This document shows, in pieces, positions 25,182 to 34,711 of a stretch of 64,000 bases of DNA. The notes under the pieces were generated by a model. That model ran no database searches, was not told the DNA's origin, and saw only the letters and a program-made list of their open reading frames with translations. This stretch comes from Chitinophaga varians (lineage in GTDB: Bacteria > Bacteroidota > Bacteroidia > Chitinophagales > Chitinophagaceae): contig NZ_JABAIA010000002.1 of assembly GCF_012641275.1 (NCBI RefSeq), positions 1,364,001 through 1,428,000 on the forward strand, read 5' to 3'. Numbering within the stretch: the stretch's first letter is position 1; every line of letters starts with the position of its first letter. The position numbers and the translations under genes were made by a program.

Positions 25182-27851
25182 ATGTCCAAGAATAAACTGA
25201 AAAACGAAAAACCGGAGAGCAAAAAACCGAAAGCCCCCGCACCCAACCCTGAAGTGCTGAAGAAAGACAAGGAGGCCGAGGTAAAAGTAAAGGAACTGGT
25301 AAAGGATGAACGTACCCACAAAGTAATGGGTGTGTTCTTCCTGCTGCTGTCTGTCTATTGCTTTATTGCTTTCACCTCCTACCTGTTTACCTGGGAAGAT
25401 GACCAGGACAAAGTATTCCGTTACACTACCCGTGAACTGCTCATCGGTGATGTAAAAGTGGACAACCTGCTCGGTCGCCTCGGGGCCTACGTGTCACACA
25501 ATTTTTTCTATAACGGAGTGGGCATCGCGGCATACCTGTTCTGCTATTTCTTTTTTATCATCGGCGTCAATTTCATTGTAGGCAGGCGCGTATTCCGCGT
25601 TTGGCGCAATGTGAAGTATATGATCTTCGGCCTGCTGTTTATCAGTATGGCCATGGCTTTTGTCACCAACGGGGCTGATTTCCCGTGGGGTGGCGCACTG
25701 GGCAATGCCCTTGACAAATGGACTTCCGGGTTCATCGGTAAAACCGGCACCGCCCTGCTGCTCCTCGTGGCTGGCTTCTCCTGGCTGATCTGGAAATTCA
25801 ATTTCGATTTTAAATGGCCGGAGAAAAAAGTAAAACCGCCCAAACCCGCACCGGCAGCACCGGTGGTGCCAGCCTCTCCTGCAGTGGCCTCCACGGCCGT
25901 TCCCACGCCGGTGGCAGCTACGCCTGCGCCGGAAGCGGCCAAAGGCAACGCCCTCAAGGGCGACGGCGGCGTGGTGGTCATCCCGCCGCATGAGGAAGGT
26001 CCGGAGGAGGAAATTCCCATGACCCTGATCGAAAAAGATGACGAAGTGACCGTGATCCCCGCTGCCCACGCGGCTTATGTGCCACCGGTAGCCTCACCGG
26101 CGCCACCGCCCGTAGCTGCACCCGCACCGGAAGAGGAAGAAGAGGAGCTGCCTGAGGAAGAGGAAGAAGATCCCGGTCCGCTCCTGTATGTGGAAGACGT
26201 GGAAGAAGAGCTGCCGGCGCCACCGCCACCACCTAAGAAGAAAAATCAGCCGGAGGAAGTGGCCTTCGAAATCAAGGAGACTTTCAAGGATGAAGAAGAT
26301 GAGGTGGAAGAACTGGCGACCGTACGCCCGGTAGTGCCCGTAGATCCCTATGATCCGTCACTGGACCTGCGCGATTACCGCTACCCGGGCCTCGACCTGC
26401 TGGAAAACCACAACGCTGATAAAGTAGTGGTACAGGATACAGGCGAGCTGGAGAAAAATAAAAACCAGATCATCGATACGCTCAAAAACTACGATATCTC
26501 CATCCAGAAAATCAGCGCTACGGTAGGGCCTACAGTGACGCTCTATGAAATAGTGCCCGCCGCCGGTGTGCGTATCTCCCGTATCAAAAACCTGGAAGAT
26601 GATATCGCCCTGAGCCTGTCGGCCCTGGGTATCCGTATTATTGCACCTATCCCGGGCAAAGGCACCATCGGTATCGAGGTGCCCAATGTCAAAAAGAGCA
26701 TTGTATCGCTTAAAGCGCTGCTGGCGTCGGAGAAGTTCCAGAACAGCACCATGGACCTGCCCATCGCTATCGGTAAGAAGATCGACAACGAAAACTTCAT
26801 CGCCGACCTAGCCAAAATGCCCCACCTGCTGATGGCGGGTGCCACCGGCCAGGGTAAGTCCGTGGGCATCAACACCCTGCTGGTGTCACTGCTGTACAAA
26901 AAACACCCTTCCCAGCTGAAGTTCGTGCTGGTAGACCCCAAGAAGGTAGAGCTGTCGCTGTATAAGCTGATAGAAAAGCACTTCCTGGCCAAACTGCCGG
27001 GTGAAGAAGATGCTATCATCACCGATACCAAAAAGGTGATCCACACGCTCAATGCGCTCTGTATAGAGATGGACCTGCGGTACGACCTGCTGAAGGAAGC
27101 CGGTACCCGCAATATCCGGGAATATAACGCCAAGTTCACCCAACGGCGCCTCAATCCGCAGAAAGGACATCGTTACCTGCCGTTTATCGTGCTGGTGGTG
27201 GATGAGTTCGCCGATCTGATCATGACGGCAGGCAAGGAAGTGGAAATGCCGATTGCCCGCCTGGCCCAGTTGGCCCGTGCGGTGGGCATTCACCTGATCA
27301 TTGCCACACAACGTCCGTCTGTAAACATTATCACCGGTACCATTAAGGCCAACTTCCCTGCCCGTGTGGCCTTTAAGGTGTCTTCCAAGATAGACTCCCG
27401 CACCATCCTGGACATCGGAGGCGCTGAACAGCTGATCGGACAGGGGGACATGCTGGTATCGTTCAACGGGGAACTGGTACGTTTGCAGTGCGCCTTTGTG
27501 GATACGCCGGAAGTGGAGAGCGTGGCGGAATTCATCGGCAACCAGAAAGGTTACCCCGATGCCTTCCTGCTGCCTGAATATGTGGATGATAAAGACACCG
27601 ACGGCAAAGAGCTGAGCCTTGCCGACAGGGACCCGCTGTTTGAAGAAGCTGCCCAGGTGATCGTACAGACCCAGCAGGGATCTACTTCCTTGCTGCAACG
27701 ACGGATGAAACTGGGTTACAACCGCGCAGGCCGCCTGATGGACCAGCTGGAGTCTGCTGGTATTGTGGGCCCCAATATGGGCTCCAAAGCCCGCGATGTG
27801 CTGGTGAAAACAGATTCGGAATTACAGGAAATTCTTAATGATTTGTTATAA
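25182..27851 (+). CDS. ftsK: DNA translocase FtsK
   Basis: An 889-aa septal DNA pump that moves the terminus region and activates XerCD recombination at division. Four N-terminal membrane segments lie within residues 48-205. A long Pro/Glu-rich linker follows (about 220-390, with runs of acidic and PAP repeats). The motor domain has Walker A GATGQGKSVGIN (about 552-563) and Walker B VLVVDEFADL (about 670). The C-terminal gamma winged helix (LLQRRMKLGYNRAGRLMDQLE, 825-845) reads KOPS-like sites. Length is normal for Bacteroidota. A lolA-like gene follows, a pairing common in this phylum. Confidence 0.96.
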   Translation: MSKNKLKNEKPESKKPKAPAPNPEVLKKDKEAEVKVKELVKDERTHKVMGVFFLLLSVYCFIAFTSYLFTWEDDQDKVFRYTTRELLIGDVKVDNLLGRLGAYVSHNFFYNGVGIAAYLFCYFFFIIGVNFIVGRRVFRVWRNVKYMIFGLLFISMAMAFVTNGADFPWGGALGNALDKWTSGFIGKTGTALLLLVAGFSWLIWKFNFDFKWPEKKVKPPKPAPAAPVVPASPAVASTAVPTPVAATPAPEAAKGNALKGDGGVVVIPPHEEGPEEEIPMTLIEKDDEVTVIPAAHAAYVPPVASPAPPPVAAPAPEEEEEELPEEEEEDPGPLLYVEDVEEELPAPPPPPKKKNQPEEVAFEIKETFKDEEDEVEELATVRPVVPVDPYDPSLDLRDYRYPGLDLLENHNADKVVVQDTGELEKNKNQIIDTLKNYDISIQKISATVGPTVTLYEIVPAAGVRISRIKNLEDDIALSLSALGIRIIAPIPGKGTIGIEVPNVKKSIVSLKALLASEKFQNSTMDLPIAIGKKIDNENFIADLAKMPHLLMAGATGQGKSVGINTLLVSLLYKKHPSQLKFVLVDPKKVELSLYKLIEKHFLAKLPGEEDAIITDTKKVIHTLNALCIEMDLRYDLLKEAGTRNIREYNAKFTQRRLNPQKGHRYLPFIVLVVDEFADLIMTAGKEVEMPIARLAQLARAVGIHLIIATQRPSVNIITGTIKANFPARVAFKVSSKIDSRTILDIGGAEQLIGQGDMLVSFNGELVRLQCAFVDTPEVESVAEFIGNQKGYPDAFLLPEYVDDKDTDGKELSLADRDPLFEEAAQVIVQTQQGSTSLLQRRMKLGYNRAGRLMDQLESAGIVGPNMGSKARDVLVKTDSELQEILNDLL

Positions 27852-27985
27852 TATATTAAGAAGACAGGGCATATGTTGCACATTTTAACAAAATAAACCG
27901 AATTTTGCCCTTCGACTAAATGACCAAACTTTCATACCGGCATGGCATTTGACATGGCTGGGTTAGAAAACAAAAAAAATCTACA

Positions 27986-28645
27986 ATGAAGAAATTTGTA
28001 TTGACAGGATTGTTATTAGGTGGTATCGTTTTCAGTGGTATGGCCCAGTCCAAGGGTGTCAGCGATCCTAAGGCGAAAACGGTCCTGGACGGTGTCAGCA
28101 GCAAATTTAAATCCCTCAAAACCGTAATGGCCAACTTCATATTAAAAGTGGAAGGCGCCAACAACAGCGTAAACGACTCCAAAAAAGGGACCGTATACCT
28201 GAAAGGGGCTAAATATAAAGTAACCCTGCCCGGACAGGAAATCATCAGCGATAACAAAACTTCCTGGACATACGCTAAAGATGTGAATGAGGTTACCATC
28301 AATAATGTGGACCAGAGCAGCGGCGCCATGACGCCAGCCAAGCTGTTCACCAACTTCTACGACAAGGACTATCTGTACCGTCTGGACGGCGAAACCAACG
28401 AAAAAGGCAAGGTGCTGCAAAACATCGAAATGACGCCGACAGACAAGTCTAAAAACATCTTCAAAGTGATTGTTTCCGTTGATAAAAAGAACCAGAGCAT
28501 TGCCAAAATGAAAGTGTTCGAGAAAAACGGCAACCACTACACTTACGAAATCACCAGCTTTACGCCTAACGCCAATGTAGCAGATGCTATCTTTACATTT
28601 GACGCGAAAAAATATCCCGGCGTAGAAGTAGTGGACCTCCGGTAA
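27986..28645 (+). CDS. LolA-like outer-membrane lipoprotein carrier protein
   Basis: A 219-aa periplasmic protein with a signal peptide (residues 1-20, ending GMAQ), then a LolA fold: LDGVSSKFKSLKTVMANFIL, KKGTVYLKGAKYKVTLPGQEIISDNKTSWTYAK, and a C-terminal YEITSFTPNANVADAIFTF. LolA ferries lipoproteins from the inner to the outer membrane, which fits the many lipoproteins in this window. 134 bp separate it from ftsK, so it may have its own promoter. Confidence 0.88.
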   Translation: MKKFVLTGLLLGGIVFSGMAQSKGVSDPKAKTVLDGVSSKFKSLKTVMANFILKVEGANNSVNDSKKGTVYLKGAKYKVTLPGQEIISDNKTSWTYAKDVNEVTINNVDQSSGAMTPAKLFTNFYDKDYLYRLDGETNEKGKVLQNIEMTPTDKSKNIFKVIVSVDKKNQSIAKMKVFEKNGNHYTYEITSFTPNANVADAIFTFDAKKYPGVEVVDLR

Positions 28646-28765
28646 AATTGTGAATCGCGAATCAGAAATAGTGAATTTGGGCGAAGTTATAAGTGAATGA
28701 TGGGTGAGGCCCTTCTCCGCTTATATCTCCGCCCAAATTTCGTAATTCGCAATTCCCAATTATTG
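28646..28765. repeat. Periodic-arm long inverted repeat, copy 4 (degenerate ATTACGA type)
   Basis: It begins on the base after the lolA-like stop. The left arm (28646-28681, AATTGTGAATCGCGAATC then a GAATTTGGGCG end) pairs with the right arm (28730-28765, starting CGCCCAAATTTCG). The innermost 11 bp are near-perfect. It separates the gene from the lpdA promoter. Confidence 0.65.
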
Positions 28766-28768
28766 TTA

Positions 28769-28776
28769 TACCTTTG
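28769..28776 (+). promoter_or_regulatory. -7 promoter element of lpdA
   Basis: TACCTTTG matching TAnnTTTG, 26 bp before the lpdA ATG. The expected -33 region falls within the right arm of the inverted repeat and has no clear TTTG. Confidence 0.5.
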
Positions 28777-28802
28777 GCAAGTTTCAATTAAAATTAAACA
28801 AT

Positions 28803-30209
28803 ATGGCATACGACGTAATCGTAATTGGTAGCGGCCCTGGTGGATATGTGGCTGCTATCCGTGCTTCGCAGCTGGGATTTAAAACCGCGGTAGTGGAAAG
28901 GGAGAGCCTGGGTGGTATCTGTTTAAACTGGGGCTGTATTCCAACCAAAGCGTTATTAAAAACGGCACAGGTATATGAATATACACAGCATTCCAAAGAC
29001 TACGGTATCACTATCGGAGATGCGAAGGTAGATTTTGATGCTGTTATCAAGCGCAGTCGTGGCGTTGCTGATAAAATGAGCAGGGGCGTACAGTTCCTGA
29101 TGAAGAAAAATAAGATCGACGTGATCATGGGTACCGGCAAGCTGAAAGGCAAAGGCCAGGTGGAAGTGACTGATAAAGATGGTAAAGCGACCGTATACGA
29201 CGCCAAACACATCATTCTGGCGACCGGCGCCCGCGCCCGCGAACTGCCGAACCTGCAGATCGATGGTAAAAACGTGATCGGTTACCGCCAGGCAATGGTG
29301 CTGCCGCAACAGCCTAAATCCATGATCGTGGTTGGTTCCGGCGCTATCGGCGTGGAGTTCGCTTACTTCTATGCTACCCTGGGCACTAAAGTGACCATCG
29401 TTGAATTCATGCCGCGTATCGTACCGGTAGAAGATGAAGATATCTCCAAAGAACTGGAAAAAATATACAAAAAGAAAGGTATCGAAATTATGACCAACGC
29501 CTCTGTGGAAGCGGTGGAAGCAGCTGGTAACGGTGTGAAGGCGAAAGTGAAAACACAAACCGGCGAAATCACCCTCGAAGCAGACGTGGTACTGAGCGCT
29601 GTTGGTATCGCTGCCAATATCGAAAACCTGGGCCTCGAAGCACTGGGCATTAAAACCGATAAAGGCCGCGTAACTGTAGACAAATACTACCAGACCAATG
29701 TTCCCGGCGTGTACGCTATCGGTGACATGGTGCCTGGCCAGGCACTGGCTCACGTTGCCTCTAAAGAAGGTATCGTTTGCGTGGAAGCTATCGCTTACAA
29801 CGAGAAAAAATACGCACACAAACCTGAAACCATCGACTACATGAACATTCCGGGATGTACTTACTGCGCACCGGAAATCGCTTCTGTAGGCTACACCGAA
29901 AAAGCTGCGAAAGAAGCAGGCTATGAAGTGAAAGTGGGTAAATTCCCATTCTCTGCTTCCGGTAAAGCTTCCGCTGCCGGTGCTACTGAAGGTTTCGTAA
30001 AAGTAATCTTCGACGCTAAATACGGCGAATGGCTGGGTACTCACATGATCGGTGCTAACGTGACCGAAATCATCGCTGAGACTGTAGTTGCCCGCAAACT
30101 GGAAACTACTTACCAGGAAGTGCTGGATTCTATCCACCCACACCCAACTATGAGCGAGTCTGTAAAAGACGCAATCGAAGTAGCTTACGGCGAAGCAATT
30201 CACCTGTAA
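28803..30209 (+). CDS. lpdA: Dihydrolipoyl dehydrogenase
   Basis: The 468-aa E3 flavoprotein of 2-oxoacid dehydrogenase complexes and glycine cleavage, reoxidising dihydrolipoamide with NAD+. FAD site GSGPGGYVAAI (9-19), redox-active disulfide GGICLNWGCIPTKA (Cys40, Cys45), NAD site GSGAIGVEFAYF (about 180), and the C-terminal HPHPTMSE with the catalytic His-Glu pair. Standard length. It stands alone without E1/E2 genes and uses preferred codons heavily, suggesting high expression. A strong bidirectional terminator follows. Confidence 0.96.
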   Translation: MAYDVIVIGSGPGGYVAAIRASQLGFKTAVVERESLGGICLNWGCIPTKALLKTAQVYEYTQHSKDYGITIGDAKVDFDAVIKRSRGVADKMSRGVQFLMKKNKIDVIMGTGKLKGKGQVEVTDKDGKATVYDAKHIILATGARARELPNLQIDGKNVIGYRQAMVLPQQPKSMIVVGSGAIGVEFAYFYATLGTKVTIVEFMPRIVPVEDEDISKELEKIYKKKGIEIMTNASVEAVEAAGNGVKAKVKTQTGEITLEADVVLSAVGIAANIENLGLEALGIKTDKGRVTVDKYYQTNVPGVYAIGDMVPGQALAHVASKEGIVCVEAIAYNEKKYAHKPETIDYMNIPGCTYCAPEIASVGYTEKAAKEAGYEVKVGKFPFSASGKASAAGATEGFVKVIFDAKYGEWLGTHMIGANVTEIIAETVVARKLETTYQEVLDSIHPHPTMSESVKDAIEVAYGEAIHL

Positions 30210-30226
30210 TCAACTTACTCCATTAT

Positions 30227-30265
30227 AAAAAAATGGCCTGCCGCTACGGCAGGCCATTTTTTATG
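30227..30265. terminator. Bidirectional terminator between lpdA and the subtilase gene
   Basis: A stem AAAAAATGGCCTGCC with its complement (5-nt loop) flanked by A- and T-runs, lying between the two convergent stops. Confidence 0.92.
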
Positions 30266-30277
30266 CCTTTCCGGTCC

Positions 30278-33094
30278 TTACTGCTTCACGATCTGCTTCG
30301 AGTAGATACGCTGGCTGCCCACAAAAATGCTACAGTTGTAAACCCCTGGCGCCAGCCGGTCCACAGGAAGGTATTCCTGTATGTCGGTAATAGTCCGTTG
30401 TAAGACAATCCTGCCGGCCATATCTGTCAACACCACCTGTCTTTCCCGGTAGTTTTTATCAAGGATGATCAACTGGCTCAGTACGGGATTGGGGAATATC
30501 AATACATCATGTTGCAGCAGTATGCTCACTGAGGAGATGTCGGAGTAAATGATCTGCCCGTCCTGCCTTTCCAGCGCTACACGGTATTGCACGACTCCCT
30601 CGTAGGGACTGCTGTCCGTATAGCCATAGTTTGTAAAACCGCTGTTTACCGCGCTGGTGCTGAGCCTTGTCCAGCCTGTCGGTGAACGTCTTTCCCAGTA
30701 TATATTTTTCAGCAGCCAGGTAGATCCCAGTGAGAGTGATAACACCACCTGGTTGTCCGTTGTTTTGTCGGCCAGCAGTGCTTTGATATAACAGCCTACG
30801 CCCTGCAGCGCATAGTTGCTGGCGTAGCTGCGGAGGCCTTCCCAGCCTGCCGGTGCGATAGGGCTGACGGCATAATACACGGAGGTATTACCTTGTTTGG
30901 GAATGAAGAGGAAGGTATCGGTCAGCTGTTTATAAGGTGTCATAACACCCTGCGACAGCGTATATGCCTGATAGCCGCTGGCCCCTGCCAGCCGGTCCCA
31001 GTAGATCATGGCAGTGTCTGAACAGTTGAAACCAGTGAACAACGTGAGTTGTGGCGTGACATAGCAGGGCGGACTAATAAACGAAGTATCCGTTAACGTT
31101 AGTTTTAACAGTACCTTATTGAAGAGGGCAGGGACATTCCAGTAGGCCATCTGCTGTTGCGCCGGCACCTGGCTTACGATGGGTATCCAGGTGGCGCCGC
31201 TGTCGATGCTGTAGGAAATATCACTGTTACCGCTATACGTAGTTTCCCATTGCAGGGGGATAGCCTGGGAAGCCGGCAGGATGGCGCCGTTCACAGGGTT
31301 CTGCCATGCAAAGGACGGTTCCCGGATGAAATCATACACGATGTAAAACGGCTGATCGGCAGTTGCCAGGTTTTTGCTTTTTATCGTGATGTGCAGGTTG
31401 CCTGCCGCGGGTTGGTCTATGCTGATCTGTTCCGTGTTATTGAGACTGTCAATGCCGCGATGGGCGGGTTGTTTCAGGGAATCGGCGGCCGGATAGGGAT
31501 TGAGTACCCAGGGGAGCCAGATTGTCCCGTCAGGGGTGACGGCCTGCATGTCCAGGTCGTTGACCAGCGCTTTGGGCGCTTTGAGGGCCGCAGCGGGGTC
31601 GTTCCAGCAAAGGGTCACTTTCACCTGCCGGACGCCTGCCGGTACGGGAATATCAAAAGCTGCGGTACTGTTGGGGAGAAGGGTGCCCTGGCGGTAACGG
31701 CCGGCGCTGAGGGTGGTCAGTGCGCCGGCAGCATGCAGGCTGCCAAATCCGTAAGTGTAAGCAGGCCGGCCACCTGCCGGCAAAGCGGCGCTGTTGATCA
31801 GCAATGCGCGAACGAGCGCGGAAGAAGGAGCTATACTGTGCAACTGGCGGTAGGCGTCCTGTAACAGCGCTACCACGCCGCTGGTGAGGGCGGCAGCGCC
31901 TGAAGTGCCATCCTGCCCGTAGGCCACTATCTCCGGCTTAATGCGCCCGTCATAGGCCGGTCCCCTGGATGCCAGCGTAGCTACATCAAAGTTGGCTTCC
32001 GTGCCACCTACTACGATCACGTTTTTGGCCTGTTTAAAATTGCCGGTAAGGTTGGAGAAGGCGCCAACGCCCTGGTAACGGCCACCTGACGGAATGGTGG
32101 TACCGCTGTTGCCGGCAGAAAAAACATGCAGTAAGGTGTCCGCCGCCCTGATCTGCTGATCGTAGGCTACGGCTTCGGCGTCATAATCATATTCAATAGG
32201 GATGCCGTAGGAGTGGTTTTGTACGGTGATGCCAAAACTCCGGTAATAAGTGTCTGCATCGGGGAAAAGCACGCTGGCGCTGCTGGATGTCAGTCTGGCC
32301 TCCGGCGCTACTCCCAGGCCGTTGGCGCCACTGTTGCCCGCGCCGGCCAGCAGCGTGGCCATAATGGTGGCATGCGCGCTGTTAACGTTCGACTGTAGGG
32401 CAGAACGCAGGTATCTGCCTGAAAGATCAATATCGGTGGTGTCAAATAAATCTTCTTTAACGGAAACGGTTATACTTTTTCCGCGTATCATTGGAAACTG
32501 TTGCTGGGCAACGTTGATACGGTTCACATATGGATTGATGGTGTTAATGATCACCTCCGGTGATGCATGCCTCACCTGGTTGGCACCCGTCACATCGGAC
32601 AGGGCTATCAACGACGGCCAGTCACGCTGCTGCAGCTTTACCACCGCCGCATGGTAGCGGTCAATCATATAGAGGGTTTGTGTGCGTGCCGCGCTGAAAT
32701 GTTCTCCACTGTAAGATACCTGCACCTCAATGCTGTCAATCGGTTGCAATGATTCCAGCTGCGCCAGCAAAGCATCAGTGGCTTTATAATTGGGGCTGGC
32801 GATATAACTGTACTGTACTTTTTTTCGCAGTGTGCTGTCTGCCGGCAGCAGCTGCAGGATGTAATGGCGGCCGGTCAGTGCCCTGATAACGCCGCACCTG
32901 GCCAGTGTTCTGTCATCCGGAATGGTGATGAATTTAACAAACAACGGTGCTTTCGTTGGAGATGCTGTCAATGTATCGGCAGCATATCTTTTGATCATCA
33001 CAACTTCCCGCGTACGCTGCTGCGCCATGGCGGAAGGGTGAAGGGATAACAGCAAAATGAGCGCTGATAATACGTTGACGGTTTTCTTTTTCAT
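30278..33094 (-). CDS. Secreted S8 (subtilisin-like) serine peptidase with T9SS sorting domain
   Basis: A 938-aa exported protease. It has a signal peptide (1-24, ending AMA-QQ), a pro-region to about residue 200, and the S8 catalytic domain. The His is in NSAHATIMATLLAG (His241), the oxyanion Asn in FSAGNSG (Asn329) and the nucleophile in DGTSGAAALTSGVVAL (Ser398). The Asp is probably within KEDLFD (215 or 218), which is atypical for the usual DTGI/DSGI. Beta-rich domains with an Ig/fibronectin-like region follow. The last 80 residues or so (IFPNPVLSQLII, then LTDMAGRIV, then LAPGVYNCSI and KQIVKQ) are a type IX secretion sorting signal, so it is sent to the cell surface or medium. Monocistronic. 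Confidence 0.9.
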   Translation of the reverse strand: MKKKTVNVLSALILLLSLHPSAMAQQRTREVVMIKRYAADTLTASPTKAPLFVKFITIPDDRTLARCGVIRALTGRHYILQLLPADSTLRKKVQYSYIASPNYKATDALLAQLESLQPIDSIEVQVSYSGEHFSAARTQTLYMIDRYHAAVVKLQQRDWPSLIALSDVTGANQVRHASPEVIINTINPYVNRINVAQQQFPMIRGKSITVSVKEDLFDTTDIDLSGRYLRSALQSNVNSAHATIMATLLAGAGNSGANGLGVAPEARLTSSSASVLFPDADTYYRSFGITVQNHSYGIPIEYDYDAEAVAYDQQIRAADTLLHVFSAGNSGTTIPSGGRYQGVGAFSNLTGNFKQAKNVIVVGGTEANFDVATLASRGPAYDGRIKPEIVAYGQDGTSGAAALTSGVVALLQDAYRQLHSIAPSSALVRALLINSAALPAGGRPAYTYGFGSLHAAGALTTLSAGRYRQGTLLPNSTAAFDIPVPAGVRQVKVTLCWNDPAAALKAPKALVNDLDMQAVTPDGTIWLPWVLNPYPAADSLKQPAHRGIDSLNNTEQISIDQPAAGNLHITIKSKNLATADQPFYIVYDFIREPSFAWQNPVNGAILPASQAIPLQWETTYSGNSDISYSIDSGATWIPIVSQVPAQQQMAYWNVPALFNKVLLKLTLTDTSFISPPCYVTPQLTLFTGFNCSDTAMIYWDRLAGASGYQAYTLSQGVMTPYKQLTDTFLFIPKQGNTSVYYAVSPIAPAGWEGLRSYASNYALQGVGCYIKALLADKTTDNQVVLSLSLGSTWLLKNIYWERRSPTGWTRLSTSAVNSGFTNYGYTDSSPYEGVVQYRVALERQDGQIIYSDISSVSILLQHDVLIFPNPVLSQLIILDKNYRERQVVLTDMAGRIVLQRTITDIQEYLPVDRLAPGVYNCSIFVGSQRIYSKQIVKQ

Positions 33095-33619
33095 GCTAAC
33101 GGGCGATAGATCCTGGTGTTGGACGATGTTACTTAAAACTACTGCAATAAATCGTTCAACGCAATTTTTTATGCCTACACGTAAAATATTTTTTTTAAGT
33201 TAAACGAAAGTTGTAATATTGAGAACACGATAATTTGTATTGAAAACGAGCAACGAAATCTAATTAAACCATACGAGAGAACCGATAACCAAAGGTTAAC
33301 TGAAGAGCAAGTCTGAGTCCCCGGAAAACACCGGTATTATTAAGTCATAGCCAATCATTGAAAATGCATGCAGATGTCTGATGAAAGATGTCACTGCTGT
33401 AATATGTCTGCTAAAGAAGAGCACTGAAAGCCCGCTTTTTTTCGGATGTGTAACACCATGCAGTTTGTTGTTTGTTGGTAGCATTGCCCACTTCCGCCAG
33501 TAGCATTGCCCCTGCAGATAATCGCTGTATTTTTTGTATTGAAATTATTTGTATACCGGCTGTATTCAAATCAGCCGGAAGAGAAATATTTTTCCTTTTA
33601 AAAACCAAAATCCGAACAG
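33095..33619 (+). other. Intergenic region with the conserved leader of metalloprotease paralog 1
   Basis: 525 bp without a supported gene. The first 260 bp are AT-rich, with nothing recognised. From about 33360 the sequence matches the leaders of paralogs 2 and 3 (shared blocks: ATGTCTGCTAA, AGAGCACTGAAAG, TTTGTTGTTTGTTGGTAGCAT, GAAATATTTTT, AACCAAAATC just before the ATG). It includes the 22-bp-spaced direct repeat listed separately. Confidence 0.55.
33478..33510 (+). promoter_or_regulatory. Direct repeat with 22-bp spacing in the leader of paralog 1
   Basis: GTAGCATTGCC at 33478-33488 and again at 33500-33510, about two helical turns apart. The same arrangement recurs before paralogs 2 and 3. 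It is a candidate dimeric regulator site; a downstream T-rich box near 33538 could be the -7 region. Confidence 0.4.
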
Positions 33620-34444
33620 ATGAAAAAACAAATGCTCGCCGTAATTGCCTGTCTGGCCGCAGGTATGGTGATTTCTTCGTGTAACAAAAATGATAAACAA
33701 CAGGAGTCCCAGCCCAATCCTGTTTCTGATGAAGTGCTGGCGCAAATCAAAGCCAATGGCTTCAGTACTGATAATGTTCAGAAAACAGATGAGGGCTATC
33801 TCGTGGAGGGCGATATCCTGTTGACAGCCGATCAGCTGAAAGAAAAAGTTGGCACTCCTACTTTACGTATTGCCAATGATGAACAGTATCGTACCAATAA
33901 CCTCGTTACTGCGCTGCCCCGCGTTATTACCGTGAAAGTAAGTAATCTGGGTACAGCTTTTATTGCCGGCACTGATACGGCTATTGCCCGTTACAACAGA
34001 CTGGGACTGCGTATCAGCTTCCGTCGTATTACCAGCGGCACGGCCACTATCACCATCAAAGGCTTCAATCAGGGCCCCAGCGGTGGTTACATCACCCTCG
34101 GTTCTTCCGGTTTCCCTACCAGCGGCGGTAACCCTTATGGTACTATCAAAATGAACACCAACGCTGCTGCTTATGGTTCTAACCCCAACGTTCTTTATGT
34201 AGGATCTGTGATCCAACATGAAATTGGCCACTGTATTGGTATGCGCCATACTGACTATATGAACCGTGCATACAGCTGCGGCGGCTCTGCTGTAAATGAA
34301 GGTGATGGCGGCGTTGGCGCTGTCCTGATTCCTGGTACGCCTTCCGGCCCGGATGCCAACTCCTGGATGCTGGCCTGCTCCAATGGAGGCAACCGTACCT
34401 TCAACGCTAATGATATCATCGCTTTAAATTACCTCTACCACTAA
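33620..34444 (+). CDS. HEIGH-type (M57-like) zinc metalloprotease lipoprotein, paralog 1
   Basis: A 274-aa lipoprotein: signal MKKQMLAVIACLAAGMVISSC (lipid-modified Cys21), a linker rich in Lys/Gln, then a metalloprotease domain with HEIGHCIGMRH (200-210), the HExxHxxGxxH zinc site of metzincin-like enzymes, as in Pfam's dual-action HEIGH peptidases. Four conserved cysteines follow or surround the site (HCIG, YSCGG, LACSNG). It is a surface or periplasmic protease of unknown substrate. It is first of three tandem copies and nearly identical to paralog 2 over the last 90 residues. Confidence 0.85.
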   Translation: MKKQMLAVIACLAAGMVISSCNKNDKQQESQPNPVSDEVLAQIKANGFSTDNVQKTDEGYLVEGDILLTADQLKEKVGTPTLRIANDEQYRTNNLVTALPRVITVKVSNLGTAFIAGTDTAIARYNRLGLRISFRRITSGTATITIKGFNQGPSGGYITLGSSGFPTSGGNPYGTIKMNTNAAAYGSNPNVLYVGSVIQHEIGHCIGMRHTDYMNRAYSCGGSAVNEGDGGVGAVLIPGTPSGPDANSWMLACSNGGNRTFNANDIIALNYLYH

Positions 34445-34568
34445 TAACTGCCAGGCATTAACAATACATGACAGAGATATCTGCATGGTATATGCCAGCT
34501 AAAAAGAAGAGCACTAAAAGACCCGTTTTTTTCCGGATGCGTAACACCACGAAGTTGGTTGTTTGTCA

Positions 34569-34601
34569 GTAGCATTGCCTGCTTCCGACGATAGCATTGC
34601 T
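34569..34601 (+). promoter_or_regulatory. Direct repeat with 22-bp spacing in the leader of paralog 2
   Basis: GTAGCATTGCC at 34569-34579 and the variant ATAGCATTGCT at 34591-34601, with the same 22-bp spacing as upstream of paralog 1. Confidence 0.4.
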
Positions 34602-34711
34602 GCTGCACATCAATACGATTGATTTTTGTGGTGTGACCATTTATATACCGGCTGTATCCAAATCAGCCGGCAGGGAAATATTTTTTCTTTTCTAAACCAA
34701 AATCCGAACTG

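Noticed and set aside
28956..30203. 415-codon open frame antisense to lpdA
   Set aside because: Phe/His/Asp-rich shadow of the highly biased lpdA gene; no motif.
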